Source of the DNA: Schizochytrium sp. CCTCC M209059
Taxonomy: Eukaryota; Sar; Bigyra; Thraustochytrida; Thraustochytriidae
Direction of reading: 5' to 3'
Length of the DNA stretch: 64,000 nt
Assembly (NCBI GenBank): GCA_000818945.1
Contig: KN805424.1
Coordinates: forward strand, 62,001-126,000
The notes beneath the pieces were generated by a model. It had not been told where the DNA came from, did not search any database, and saw only the letters and a list, made by a program, of their open reading frames with translations. The translations under genes were made by a program, and so were the position numbers. This document shows, in pieces, positions 41,712 to 51,981 of the stretch (within the stretch, counting starts at the first letter, position 1; every line of letters starts with the position of its first letter).

Positions 41712-42667
41712 GGTTCACGAACGCGCCCCTGCTTTGCTCTTTTGCTTGGCTTTGCTTGGTTTCCTCGCTCGCTTGCTCCTCGCCCGCCTGCCTCCTTGTT
41801 CGCTCGGCGCAGTCGGTTGATTGTTCGTTTGCGAGGTGCCTCTGCTGCTGACGAGGGTGGCCTCGAAGATGAGAGAGATAGACGTCTTGTTCTTCTCGTT
41901 GATGTTGTTGTGAGGCCAAAGCGCGAGTAAGAAAAAGATAAGAAAAGATCAGTCAGACTTCGTCACGACCGCGAGCGCGGGACGCAGTTTCTTCGCTGCA
42001 TGCAACGAGCGAGGCCGGCTGCTTCCTCCCTCCTCGCCTTTGCCGCCGCATCCGCCCCTTCCTCCGAGTCCGCGGCGTGACGGAGGCTGGCTGGATCCGG
42101 CGTCATCACCATCGCGGAGTCGGCGCGGGACGGGCAGAGAGAGGTTCGTCGCCGGCCGCCGACTCGGGGCGAGGCCGGGGAAGCGAGGGAAGAAAGGAGA
42201 ACTCGACAGCGAGTTGGCAGGGGTCACCAGGCGACGTAGGGGACCCCGGCAGGAGAGCGGGGAGCGAGCAAGGGGGCGAAGGGAGCGAAGGGAGGCGCGG
42301 AGGGAGAGGGAGGGAAGGTTCATATCCTATTCGGGATGGGCGCGCACGCCAAGGGAGGCTCGGCACGGAGGAAAAGAAAGGCGAGGCGAGGCGAGGCGGG
42401 TGGGCCTCCATGCCGCAGCTGTGGGAGAAGCAATTGGGTAGAGTGGCAAATCCTCCACACAGTGCAGTGTGATGTGGGAGGCATGGGCTCTCGAGCGCCA
42501 CAGCGATCAGCAGTTAGTCTGTGGAACGCCTTCACGCTGTGTGAAGCAGGACCGGTGCGTAGCTGTGGGTAACGGCGGCGTCGCCTCACAAGCCAGCGAG
42601 GTTCGTTCGTATTGTCGCGCGCCTCGCGGCCAGTGGTAGGTAGTAGGAAGGCAATGGTGGGTGGGTG

Positions 42668-43229
42668 NNNNNNNNNNNNNNNNNNNNNNNNNNNNNNNNN
42701 NNNNNNNNNNNNNNNNNNNNNNNNNNNNNNNNNNNNNNNNNNNNNNNNNNNNNNNNNNNNNNNNNNNNNNNNNNNNNNNNNNNNNNNNNNNNNNNNNNNN
42801 NNNNNNNNNNNNNNNNNNNNNNNNNNNNNNNNNNNNNNNNNNNNNNNNNNNNNNNNNNNNNNNNNNNNNNNNNNNNNNNNNNNNNNNNNNNNNNNNNNNN
42901 NNNNNNNNNNNNNNNNNNNNNNNNNNNNNNNNNNNNNNNNNNNNNNNNNNNNNNNNNNNNNNNNNNNNNNNNNNNNNNNNNNNNNNNNNNNNNNNNNNNN
43001 NNNNNNNNNNNNNNNNNNNNNNNNNNNNNNNNNNNNNNNNNNNNNNNNNNNNNNNNNNNNNNNNNNNNNNNNNNNNNNNNNNNNNNNNNNNNNNNNNNNN
43101 NNNNNNNNNNNNNNNNNNNNNNNNNNNNNNNNNNNNNNNNNNNNNNNNNNNNNNNNNNNNNNNNNNNNNNNNNNNNNNNNNNNNNNNNNNNNNNNNNNNN
43201 NNNNNNNNNNNNNNNNNNNNNNNNNNNNN
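42668..43229. other. Assembly gap (562 N)
   Basis: A run of N between GGTGGGTGGGTG and TCTCCCTCGCGCTC. The G-rich edge suggests a repeat or GC-rich region that could not be sequenced. Confidence 0.95.
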
Positions 43230-43479
43230 TCTCCCTCGCGCTCGGGGAGGCATGGCGGGAGGGAGGGAGAAACGGTGGATGGTCGGTCGAGTCCCGTTTC
43301 GATCATGGCGTTGAATCACCCCGGAAGCGAACGGACGACAACCAGGCTGACGGAGAGACTGACTGACAAAGCAAAGCACTCGAAGCAACCCAACCAACCA
43401 AGCATCGCGTCCAAACAAACCCGGAACTGCTTTGGGCGCAAGCGACAGCCACCCAGCGAGCGAGGGGCCGTGCCAATTC

Positions 43480-43538
43480 GACTCGACTCGACTCGACTCG
43501 ACTCGACTCGACTCGAGTCGACTTGACTCGAGTCGACT
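43480..43538. repeat. (GACTC)n array followed by inverted GAGTC units
   Basis: Eight or so CGACT pentamers run into CGAGTCGACTTGACTCGAGTCGACT, so the end can fold back on the array as a hairpin. Confidence 0.85.
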
Positions 43539-43775
43539 CATCGGAGCTCAACTTTCACGGGAGTCTGCACTGCCAAGCGAGGCGCAGAGCGAGGTCGAGC
43601 GCGCCGAGTCCAGCGCTGCACGACGGCGCCGCCGCTCTTCCGGTAGAGCTCGGCGGAGACGGAGCTCCTGCGCCTGGCCGACATCACGCATCGAACTGCC
43701 AATTCCCTCCTCTGGACTGGGACTGACTCGCACGGTCAGCAGGAAGAGCAATTTGAGCAAGAGCTGAGGATAGAT

Positions 43776-43829
43776 AGCAGAGCAGAGCAGAGCAGAGCCG
43801 AGCCGAGCCGAGCAGAGCAGAGCAGAACA
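43776..43829. repeat. (AGAGC/CGAGC)n pentamer array
   Basis: About ten pentamers ending 33 nt before the start codon of the FAD-CFA gene, so in its 5' leader or core promoter. Confidence 0.88.
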
Positions 43830-43861
43830 GACCAGTATCAAGCGGGAAAAGGGGACAGATC

Positions 43862-46800
43862 ATGACCTCGGAGCAGGAGCAGAGGACACAGAACGTGGCC
43901 GTCGTGGGCTCCGGCATCGCAGGGCTCGCGAGCGCGCTCTGCCTGGCCCAGCAAGGATGCAAGGTGACTCTCTTTGAGCGCGAAGATCGCCTCGGCGGAC
44001 ACTCGCTCACGTTCCCGGGCGAAGGCGACAGGCCGCCCGTGGATCTCGGATTCCAGGTCATGAATAACACAACCTATCCGTATTTGACAAGCCTCTTTGA
44101 CTCGCTCGGCGTTGACACCGAGCCATCCGACATGTCTTTCGCCTTTAGCGTGGATGACGGACGCGTCGAGTGGAGTTCGGATGCGCTCTTTGCTCAGCCA
44201 GGCAACGCGCGCGACCCGGCATTCCTCTACATGCTGCGCGAGATCTTTCGCTTCGCGAATGCCACCGAGGTCCTTGATGAGAACAAAAAGGAAGAGTTCG
44301 ACACGATGACCCTCGGCGAGTACCTTGATTTGCGCGGATACAGCGAGCGTTTCCGCTCAGACTATATTCTCCCCACCACTGCAGCCATCTGGAGCGTGCC
44401 GAATGGCACAATGGAGCAGCACCCAGTCAAGCCTCTTGTCGCATTCATGGCCAATCATCATCTCCTCGCCCCGCTTGGAGAACGCCCTCGATGGCGCGTC
44501 GTTGCCCAACGCAGCGAAGCCTACGTCGACGCCATCGCCAAGGAACTTGAGCGCCTCGGTGCTTCGATTCAGCTCGAGGCCGCGGTCAAAGCCGTTCGTC
44601 TCAACAAGCACCATGAAAACGAAGCCAAAAGTAGCGGCTGCCGAATTACTTTTGAGCAAAAGGGCAAAGGGGATGCCGAGGCGGATTTTGACCATGTCAT
44701 CCTCGCCTCGCATTCCGATGTCAGCGCACACATCCTCGGCGATGGCGACGCAGAGGCACCGTATACCGACCTCGTGAAGCGCGTTCGCTACCAGCCGAAC
44801 CGGGTCATCCTGCACTCGGATGTCTCACAAATGCCCCGAGAGCGCGCGGCGTGGGCTTCCTGGAATGTCCTCGACAAGCGCGCGAGTCCTGATGCAGATG
44901 GGTCCCGGTCTTCGCAGAACTCACGCGACATTTGCGTCACCTACTGGCTTAACCATTTGCAAAATCTGCCAGAGTCAGCACCGCTTTTGCTTTGCACACT
45001 CAACCCGATCTCCGAGCCTGATGCCGACAAGGTCATTTTCGAGACAACCTTGGACCACCCCGTTTTTGACACCGCGGCAATGGATGCCCAACGACAAATC
45101 AACAAGGCCCAAGCACAAGCCGATGCGGGTTCTCGCTCCTTATGGTTTGCTGGCGCCTGGCTTGGCTCGGGCTTTCACGAGGACGGTATTCGCTCTGCCC
45201 TTGCCGTCTGTAAGGCGCTTGCCGGCTCGGTCCCGCGCTGGGCTGTACAAGTTGGCGCACCGGAGCATCCGGGTCTGCAGCTCATTCGCGGCCCGAGCCC
45301 TAGCAAGTCTGTAAGCCAGCGACTTGGCCTTCAGGTCTTCCAGGCCGTTGCGTCGCGAGGTATCAAGCGTGGCCATCTCGTCATGATGCTCCCGGATGGT
45401 AATGATCTCTATTTTGGACGTGAATCTGCTGCCGATGCCAAGAGCCGAGGCGAGCCTACCGTGCGGATGCGCATTCAGGATCTTGGGATGCTCGCTAAAT
45501 GCGTCGCCGAGTCCGACATTGGCCTTGGCGAGGCCTACATGCATCGCATGTTTGACGTCGACGATCTGCCTTCGCTCTTCGATGTTCTCATCGTCAACAA
45601 TCAAACACTTCGCGAGACCCTTAACCCGCTTGGCCTTTCTGCAAACTCGGGTCTCGCTTCCTTTGCTGGAGCAGTTATGTACTGCATCGGCAACATCGTC
45701 GAGCACATCCGTCATCTTGGCAACGACAACACCGTCACTGGATCGCGCCGCAACATCGAGGCACACTATGACGCGGGAAACAGCATGTACAAGCTCTTTC
45801 TCGATGACACACTCACGTATTCGTGCGGTCTTCACAGACGCGAGTACGGCGCAGAAACTGCCGCGCCAGGCGAAGAGCTTCCGCTGTACGAAGCGCAGCT
45901 GGCCAAGCTCGACAGCATCATCCGCAAGGCTGACTTGAAGTCTTCGGACCATGTTCTCGAGATCGGCTGCGGCTGGGGGTCGTTCGCCATCCGCGCGGCG
46001 AGTACCGTCGGCTGCAGGGTTACCGGTATTACCATCTCCACCGAGCAACTCGCCGAGGCCCAGGCACGCGTTCGTGCCGCGGGACTCGAGGACAAGGTAA
46101 ATCTCATGATTTTTGATTACCGCAAAATGGGTGTGCGGCAGCGGAGCCGAGCGCAAGCTGGCAAAAAGAACACGGGAGGCGAGTTTTTTTACGAGCAAGA
46201 CCTGGCGCCCGGACACTTTGACAAGATCGTCTCCATTGAAATGCTCGAGGCGGTTGGTCATGACCACTTGCCCGAGTACTTTGAGACCGTTGATCGCATG
46301 CTCAAGCCCGGAGGCCGCGCTGTGATCCAGGTTATCTCCATCAAGGACGACCGCTACGAAGAGTATCGACGTACCTCGGATTTCATTCGGCGATACATTT
46401 TCCCTGGAGGCCACATGCCTTGCGAGGCTTCCATTCGCTGGGCGTCCGAGGAAACCGACCTCCTCCTTGGCAACGTCGACGACATCGGACCAGACTACGC
46501 CATTACGCTGCGCATGTGGCGCGAGAACTTTGTCAAGAATCGAGATGCCATCCTCGCCCTGGGCTACCCCGAGACCTTTTTTCGTTGCTTCGAAATGTAC
46601 TTTGCGTACTGCGAGGCAGGCTTTGCTCAAAAGTACATTCACAACTACCATCTCACCTTTACAAAGGACGAAAAGGCCAAGTCTGCAGTGCGGGCAGAGG
46701 AACGCGAGGCCGAGAGTGCTGCGCGGTACAACCGGACGGTCATTCCGGCCGTCTTGGCCATCATGGCACTGATTGCGAGCCTTTCGCTGACCCTCAACCC

Positions 46801-49115
46801 GATAATTCGCGAGGTCATGTCCATTCTGTGCAGTGCCCTACTCTTCACCTCGCTCATTGGCGACTTTTTGCCACGCATTAACCCCGCCATGGACACAACC
46901 TCGCGTCGAGCCACACGTTTTGGAAAGCTCGTCGGGGTTCGTCTTTCGATTTCGCTCTCCATGTGTGTCATTGTGGCCGGCCTCATTGCATTTCATGAGG
47001 TCCTGTACACAACGCGACTTGCTGGTAGCGACGCCTACATGTCTTTTGATGCTGAAAACGTGAACAGCGAGATTGTCGCCGATGACACGGGCTTTGTCAA
47101 CAATCTCTCTGAAGGTCCAGCACCTGTCCTTCACTTTTGCAACTGGCAAAGCGCAGAGTCCTCTTGCCAGCGACCTGCAAACGCTGTTGCAGCTGCAGTA
47201 AGTACGGGAGTCGCTGAAGACACGGGAAAGCTCTATGTGCGAAGCCCGATGCATTTTGTGGTTGGCTGTCTAGCGTTTGCGTCCGTGTCTCGCTTTCTGC
47301 TCGAACGCAATTTGATGAACGCGCTGCACGCACTCGCATTGATGATGCTGAGTGTGCTTTCGCTTTCGTCGAATGCGAAAATGTCTACCTCGGCGCTCGG
47401 CCTCGCCATTGTCCATGGTGCCAGCGAGCTACACGCCTCTATTAGCGCCGCGCGTACCTTGCTAGGACTCCGGGGCCTCATGTGGAATGATAGTCTTTAC
47501 CGCCGTGCTTGGAGCATTGACATTTCTAGCATGCTGATCATCCGCTGGGTTCCCGTGCCGGTGCTTTTGTCTCCGGTCATTCTTCGTGCGCCATGGCCTG
47601 TTTTGCTTGCCATTTGCATGATTGCCGTTCGAGAGACTTCGGTCCTCATCGACACACTTCTCGCATTAAAGGAGGATTACGAGAACCGCCTCAACGCAGC
47701 TGACCTCTTGGACCAGGCGCGCAATCGTGACGAGATCGTCAACGCCATGGTCGGTGAGAAAGCACGTCGCAACGAGTCTGCTGCTGTTGCTGCTGCTAGT
47801 GCGAACGCTAATGCTGATGCTGATGCTACTGCTCCCGTGGCACTTCGTACGTGATGAATCGACCTCAATTGCGCACCCCACACCTCGTTCTCGTGTCGCT
47901 CGATAGTTCGCCAAAAAAAATTGCTTGGACAACTAACATCTTTGCTTCTTTTTACCCTCTCTCAACATACGACCGGCCTTCTTGTCTGCCCGTCCGTCAT
48001 CTATACGCTCTGATTTTCCTTTCAATCCATGCGCAGGTTCTGGGATTTACCATGGAACACTCTATCACCAGCGCAACAAAGTTGAAGGCGCTTCGCCAGC
48101 TCGGCACAATTTCAAGTACAACGTTTGGATGGCTTTGGTGAATCTGGATGAGGTGAAACGAGGCGAAGCTTTTGACGACACCCACTTTATCAGCGCTAAT
48201 CGTGCGAATGTCTTTTCGTGGTACCGCAAGGATCACTTTGTAGGAACCCAAGGAGTTGCTCAGCCGCTTGATGAGTGCGTGCGGGATCTCGTCAAGGAGC
48301 GGACCGGGCGCGCCGTTTCCGCCAATGGCTCTGTGCTCTTACTTACCAACATTCGTTGCTTTGGATTCTCTTTCAATCCCGTCTCCGTGTACTACTGTCT
48401 CAATGCCTCGGGGACGGCTTTGGAAGCCGCCGTGCTCGAAGTTTCCAACACGCCTTGGTTACAGAAGCGAATGTACGTCCTTCCGTTCTTCGACGACGAC
48501 GACGACGACGACGACGACAACGGCTGCAAGCACAAAGACGGCTCGAACGAAAAGAAACGTGTGTGGTGTTCCAAGTGGAAGAAGGACTTCCACGTGAGTC
48601 CCTTTTTCGACGTTTTCTTCAATTATGAGTGGATTCTCAACCTTCCTCGGGAACACATCAACATCCGCGCCCTCAGCACCCGGCGAAATCCGGAGACAGA
48701 CGGCGCAGACGAAGCTCCTGCGCGCAAAGACGAGCCGTGGACACAGGTAGTTGGTACGGCCCCAGCTGATCTTTTGCAAAAGAGAAACGCCTCGGAGCAA
48801 GGTGACGAGGAGACGGAGTCTCGCACATTTATTGTCAACCTCAACCTGCAGCGAGCTTCGTCCAGCGAGCGATGGCGTCAACTGCTTCACCAGCCGCTCA
48901 TGACATTTTCCATTGTCCTATACATTCACGTGCACGCCTTTATTGTGATGGTTCGCAAGGGCTGCGCGCAAAAGTTGACGCCGCGAAACGCTCCGGGTCT
49001 CGGCCTCGGAGACGCCGCACGACATTTACTTATCTTCATAATTGCAGGTCTCGCAGGCATCTGGCGCTTTCTAACAGTACCATTTGTCAAGACGCGGGCG
49101 CAAGCCCGGATCTAG
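43862..49115 (+). CDS. FAD oxidoreductase - CFA synthase - membrane - DUF1365 fusion protein (two exons)
   Basis: Exons 43862-47846 and 48037-49115, giving about 1687 residues. Residues 10-470 are a COG2907-type FAD/NAD-binding amine-oxidase-like enzyme (VVGSGIAGLASAL, EREDRLGGHS, FQVMNNTTYPYLTSLFDSLGV, DMSFAFSV, LWFAGAWLGSGFHEDGI). Residues about 490-940 are a cyclopropane-fatty-acyl-phospholipid synthase: HYDAGNSMYKLFLDDTLTYSCG, VLEIGCGWGSFAIRA (about 699), SIEMLEAVGHDHLPEYF, RYIFPGGHMPC and FEMYFAYCEAGF. Residues about 955-1290 hold seven or eight membrane spans with a TLC-like stretch. Exon 2 is DUF1365. If unspliced, translation stops at 47854 (1330 residues) and DUF1365 would be a separate gene 127 nt on. 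It probably modifies acyl chains of membrane phospholipids (methylation/cyclopropanation coupled to oxidation). Pathway and product are inference. Confidence 0.72.
47847..48036 (+). other. Predicted intron joining the CFA and DUF1365 parts
   Basis: 190 nt, donor GTACGT, acceptor ATGCGCAG after a pyrimidine-rich stretch, and an ACTAAC branch-like motif near 47930. It is phase 1 (C plus GT gives an Arg codon), removes the TGA at 47852 and enters the DUF1365 frame exactly at its conserved start SGIYHGTLYHQR. Confidence 0.7.
48037..49115 (+). CDS. DUF1365 (COG3496) module; exon 2 of the fusion or a separate gene from 47982
   Basis: If transcribed alone, the ORF starts at ATG 47982 and has 377 residues, but the first 19 residues resemble no DUF1365 protein. 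The domain runs from GIYHGTLYHQR through FKYNVWMALVNLDEV, FSWYRKDHFVG, VLLLTNIRCFGFSFNPVSVYYC and LEVSNTPW to FHVSPFFDVFFNYEWILNLP. LLTNIR.FGFSFNPVSVYYC is the family hallmark. A poly-Asp tract (48491-48518) and a polar insertion around 48670-48830 interrupt it, and two hydrophobic spans close the protein (MTFSIVLYIHVHAFIVMV, ARHLLIFIIAGLAGIWRFL). In bacteria this family neighbours COG2907 and CFA synthase genes; its chemistry is not settled. Confidence 0.85.
48491..48518 (+). repeat. (GAC)9 coding poly-Asp tract
   Basis: Nine GAC units inside the DUF1365 module, in a surface-loop-like insertion. Confidence 0.9.
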
Positions 49116-49261
49116 CTAGCTAAAAAGAGGATTTCTCGGTTTAATTCTTCCTTTAGGTGAGCTCGATAGCTCAAGAGGAAAAGAAAACAGAGTTTCCGAC
49201 GCTTGCTTGTTTCCTAAATTAGCGGGAAAAAAAATATCCGTCTTTGTTGCTGTTATAATTT

Positions 49262-49624
49262 TCAGACCTCGTCTAGCGAAGGGGCAGCAGAGCCCGTGGC
49301 GGGCGGTGGCGGCGTCTGCGCCGTGCCTTCTTGAGCCGATGAGGATTCTTGAGCGCCTCCGAGCTGGTCAATCTCCGCCTGCTTGGACTGGACGCTCGCA
49401 GCCAGTTCGTCAATCTTGGCCTTGTAGCTGGCATAGACTGCGTCGCGCTTTACTTGGTCGTCCCAAAAGGCAAAGACCTCGACGCCGAATTCATGCTTAA
49501 GCTTGGTCTGCTTGCGGCGCAAAAGCTCAATCTCGGCCTTGAGCTTGGTACGTTGCGCGGTACGCTTAGAGGCATCACGGGCGTCGGCAAGTCCGGATTT
49601 TGTGCGCGACCAAAAGTCAGACAT
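49262..49624 (-). CDS. Small coiled-coil protein, hypothetical
   Basis: A 120-residue protein starting MSDFWSRTKSGLADARDASK. Residues 20-95 are helical and charged with heptad-like spacing (LKAEIELLRRKQTKLKHEF, IDELAASVQSKQAEIDQL), and a Pro/Ala/Ser tail follows. The amphipathic first 20 residues (FW..TKSGL.DA) could bind membrane. There is no known domain. It is convergent with the DUF1365 exon (146 nt) and divergent from the TPR-TMEM33 gene. Confidence 0.6.
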   Translation of the reverse strand: MSDFWSRTKSGLADARDASKRTAQRTKLKAEIELLRRKQTKLKHEFGVEVFAFWDDQVKRDAVYASYKAKIDELAASVQSKQAEIDQLGGAQESSSAQEGTAQTPPPPATGSAAPSLDEV

Positions 49625-49989
49625 GGCGCTTTCCAGAGTCTTTCTTCTCCTCTGGCTTCTTCTACTTGTTCTTCACTCCTCTCTGTGTCTTGAAGCGTAT
49701 ACGAAGATTCTTCTGGCTGCTTGTCGTGCAAGAGCGAAGTCTTTTGTTGGTCTTCTTGCTTCGCACGCCGGGTACGTGGGCACGTGGACAAGTGGCACGT
49801 CGCTGGGCCTCACTGCTTGGCTAGCGGCTGCTGGTTGCCCTGGGAAACAAAGACAACACGCCTGGCTTGCTGCTGCTGCTCGCCCGCTGCTGCGACAATC
49901 CGAGACGATGCGTTCGTGGTGGGCGCGAAGTCGTCGCGGCCAAGCTTTGCGCGCGCACGTTCGTTCTCTGTTTGCTTGTATCTGCTTTT

Positions 49990-50041
<52 letters not shown>

Positions 50042-50194
50042 GATGATGGATCATCGATCATCCGTGCTCGGGCTTCCAGCGAGCGAGCGGTATAGCGCTC
50101 GCTGGGCGGCGGCACGCTGAGCAAGTCTAGAACGGCAACGCAAGGAAAACCGAGAGGAGAAACGCGGCAGAGCACGTCGCGGAGGCGGAGCAAG
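49625..50194. other. Divergent promoter region with (TTTC)n
   Basis: Serves the small coiled-coil gene (minus) and the TPR-TMEM33 gene (plus). Main landmark is the TTTC array at 49988-50041. ORFs reading through it translate only the repeat. Confidence 0.65.
49988..50041. repeat. (TTTC)13-14 tetranucleotide array
   Basis: A perfect TTTC/CTTT array ending about 155 nt before the TPR-TMEM33 start codon. Confidence 0.93.
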
Positions 50195-51361
50195 ATGGTG
50201 GTGGCAGAGGCGGAGCGCGAGAAGGAGCGCGGCAACTCGCTGCTGCGCGAAGGCAAGAAGGATGAAGCCGCGGAAGCGTACTCGGCGGCGATCGAGCTCG
50301 ACGGGTCGAACCACGTGTATTTCTCGAACAGAGCCCACGTGTACAACCTGTTGGGCGACTTTCCAAGCGCGCTCGCCGATGCGAATCGGTGCGTCGAGCT
50401 CAAGCCAGACTGGGCAAAGGGCTACAACCGCCTCGCGATGGCCTTTCAAGGCCTTGGCGATCAAAAGAAATACGAGGATGCACTTGCTAAGTGGCGCGAG
50501 CTCGGCGGCGCGCCTGCTGCGACGAGGTCATCGGGGACTTCGGCGGCCTCGGCGACGGCATCGGGCCCTAGCAGCTTGCCTGACATGCTCTCCAAAGTAC
50601 AGCTCGGACTTCGCGTCTTTCTCGTACTCAACTTTGCACTCTATGTCTTTCCTCTGACGTCCTCGTATGGAGCCTTTCAACGCGCGCTTTTCTCTGCGTG
50701 CGGAGTCTACATGATTCACCTTTACCGCGTGCACGGGAAACCGGCGCGTACGCAAGCATACGCCCAGCGTATTGTCACAGATTATCGTTCCCACTACGCC
50801 CTGGCGGCAATGCTCTTCGCTTTTAGTGGGTCTGGCCGCTTGATCGCCTTGATGCCGCACCTGCTCAGTGAGATCGGGTATCTTGCAGACTACGTGCTCA
50901 CGGCTCAACCGCAGATTGCCGCGCAGCTTGCCCCGCCCCTCAACACTCATGTGTTGCCCCGTTTCACGCAGACTCCGCCGGAGCAATGGGCCAGTCTTGA
51001 TCTGCGTTCCAAGTGGCAGCGTTACAACCAGGTCTCGATGCACTACGCAGCAAGTCTCGAAGTGGCGATTGGCCTTGGTCTCATCGTGGAGCTCGTCACG
51101 CCCAGCCGTAGCTTTTTGGTTCTCTTTGCGTACTGGCACTTTTTGCGTATTCGTTACATGGTTTCTGACGACATCAAGCAAACGTTTCGGGCGCTGGACA
51201 CCAAAATCGCCAGCTATGCGTCTCGAAACGCTACTGCAATGAACCTTTACGGGAAGGTCCGCACATTTGCAGGGTCAATGGTGCAGATGCCATCCCAGGG
51301 CCAGCCAGCGCCGGGCGCAGGGGGGCTTGCTGGTCTCGCCTCCCGATGCACTATTTCTTAG
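50195..51361 (+). CDS. TPR domain fused to TMEM33/Pom33 membrane protein
   Basis: A 388-residue protein. Residues 5-110 are three TPR units of the Hop/STI1 type (EREKERGNSLLREGKKDEAAEAYSAAIELD, YFSNRAHVYNLLGDFPSALADANRCVELKP, GYNRLAMAFQGLGDQKKYEDALAKW). After a Ser/Ala linker, residues about 130-375 match TMEM33/Per33/Pom33, an ER and nuclear-pore-associated family: LRVFLVLNFALYVFPL, RALFSACGVYMIHLYRVHG, HYALAAMLFAFSGSG and FAYWHFLRIRYMVSDDIKQTFRALD. Family members shape ER tubules or assist pore assembly. A TPR of this type often binds Hsp70/Hsp90 C-termini, so the fusion could recruit chaperones to the ER membrane (inference). Single exon. Confidence 0.85.
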   Translation: MVVAEAEREKERGNSLLREGKKDEAAEAYSAAIELDGSNHVYFSNRAHVYNLLGDFPSALADANRCVELKPDWAKGYNRLAMAFQGLGDQKKYEDALAKWRELGGAPAATRSSGTSAASATASGPSSLPDMLSKVQLGLRVFLVLNFALYVFPLTSSYGAFQRALFSACGVYMIHLYRVHGKPARTQAYAQRIVTDYRSHYALAAMLFAFSGSGRLIALMPHLLSEIGYLADYVLTAQPQIAAQLAPPLNTHVLPRFTQTPPEQWASLDLRSKWQRYNQVSMHYAASLEVAIGLGLIVELVTPSRSFLVLFAYWHFLRIRYMVSDDIKQTFRALDTKIASYASRNATAMNLYGKVRTFAGSMVQMPSQGQPAPGAGGLAGLASRCTIS

Positions 51362-51981
51362 GCATTTGAGGATCTCCACCATTTTTTTTTTCTTTTTTGT
51401 TTTGGACTACGGGCAAAGGATTGGAGGTGGTGCGAGGTGATGAAAAAGAAAGCCCTTGCTGTTAGTTTCAGGAATGCAAATCATTTTACTTTTTTTTTGT
51501 TCTTTTCATTCTGAAAGAAAAATGTAAATGCGAAGCACGCGTACTCGCTTGCATACGCAGAGTTTGCTTGCATTCATTCATTCATTCATTCATTCATTCG
51601 TGCATTCATTCATTTATCATCTAGAATGATCAAGCTCAGTGTACTTGCGGGGCATCATATACACACAACGCTTCATTCCTGTGGTTTTGGAACGAAGCGA
51701 AAGTTGGTCGACCCTATTTCGTGGCATTCCGCTCAAACGAAAAAAGGTGACAGTCCATATGGCCATATGGCCGGGTGTAGGGTTGCAAGGCTCGCACTAC
51801 AATGACGAAGATTGAATGGAACAAGAGAAAAAGTTCATACAACAAGCATCATTTTTTTCATCGTTTTTTGCAACTCTTATGTTACTTGGTTGAATGGTCC
51901 GGTCCAGACAGCCAGGGTGCCCCACGTCAGTACGTCTAGACAAAATTTGGGTTGCCAAGATGACGTTGCAAGATTTGAGAT
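51362..51981. other. Convergent spacer with (ATTC)n and a palindrome
   Basis: AT-rich with several T-tracts, an ATTC array at 51571-51614 and the 16-nt palindrome CCATATGGCCATATGG at 51755-51770. No gene seen. Confidence 0.65.
51571..51614. repeat. (ATTC)n array
   Basis: Tetranucleotide array with one interruption (CGTGC), in the 3' flank of the TPR-TMEM33 gene. Confidence 0.88.

Larger units (their letters stand above)
41712..43861. other. Divergent region between two CFA-superfamily genes, with gap
   Basis: GC-rich low-complexity DNA (GGGAGGGAG-type) at 42150-42320, a gap at 42668-43229, a GACTC array (43480-43538) and an AGAGC array (43776-43829). No gene is supported, but the 562 unread bases could hide an exon. 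Confidence 0.6.

Noticed and set aside
40986..41930. 314-codon open frame antisense to the methyltransferase gene
   Set aside because: Same reason: shadow of a conserved gene on the other strand.
42668..43229. Long open frames across the N run
   Set aside because: They exist only because N codons are read as unknown residues; no evidence of coding.
45140..46651. 503-codon open frame antisense to the CFA domain
   Set aside because: The sense strand encodes a complete conserved enzyme; the antisense product has no recognisable motif.
47982..48036. ATG at 47982 as start of an independent DUF1365 gene
   Set aside because: Not excluded, but the first 19 residues match nothing in the family, the spacer to the upstream stop is only 127 nt, and an in-frame intron explains both ORFs.
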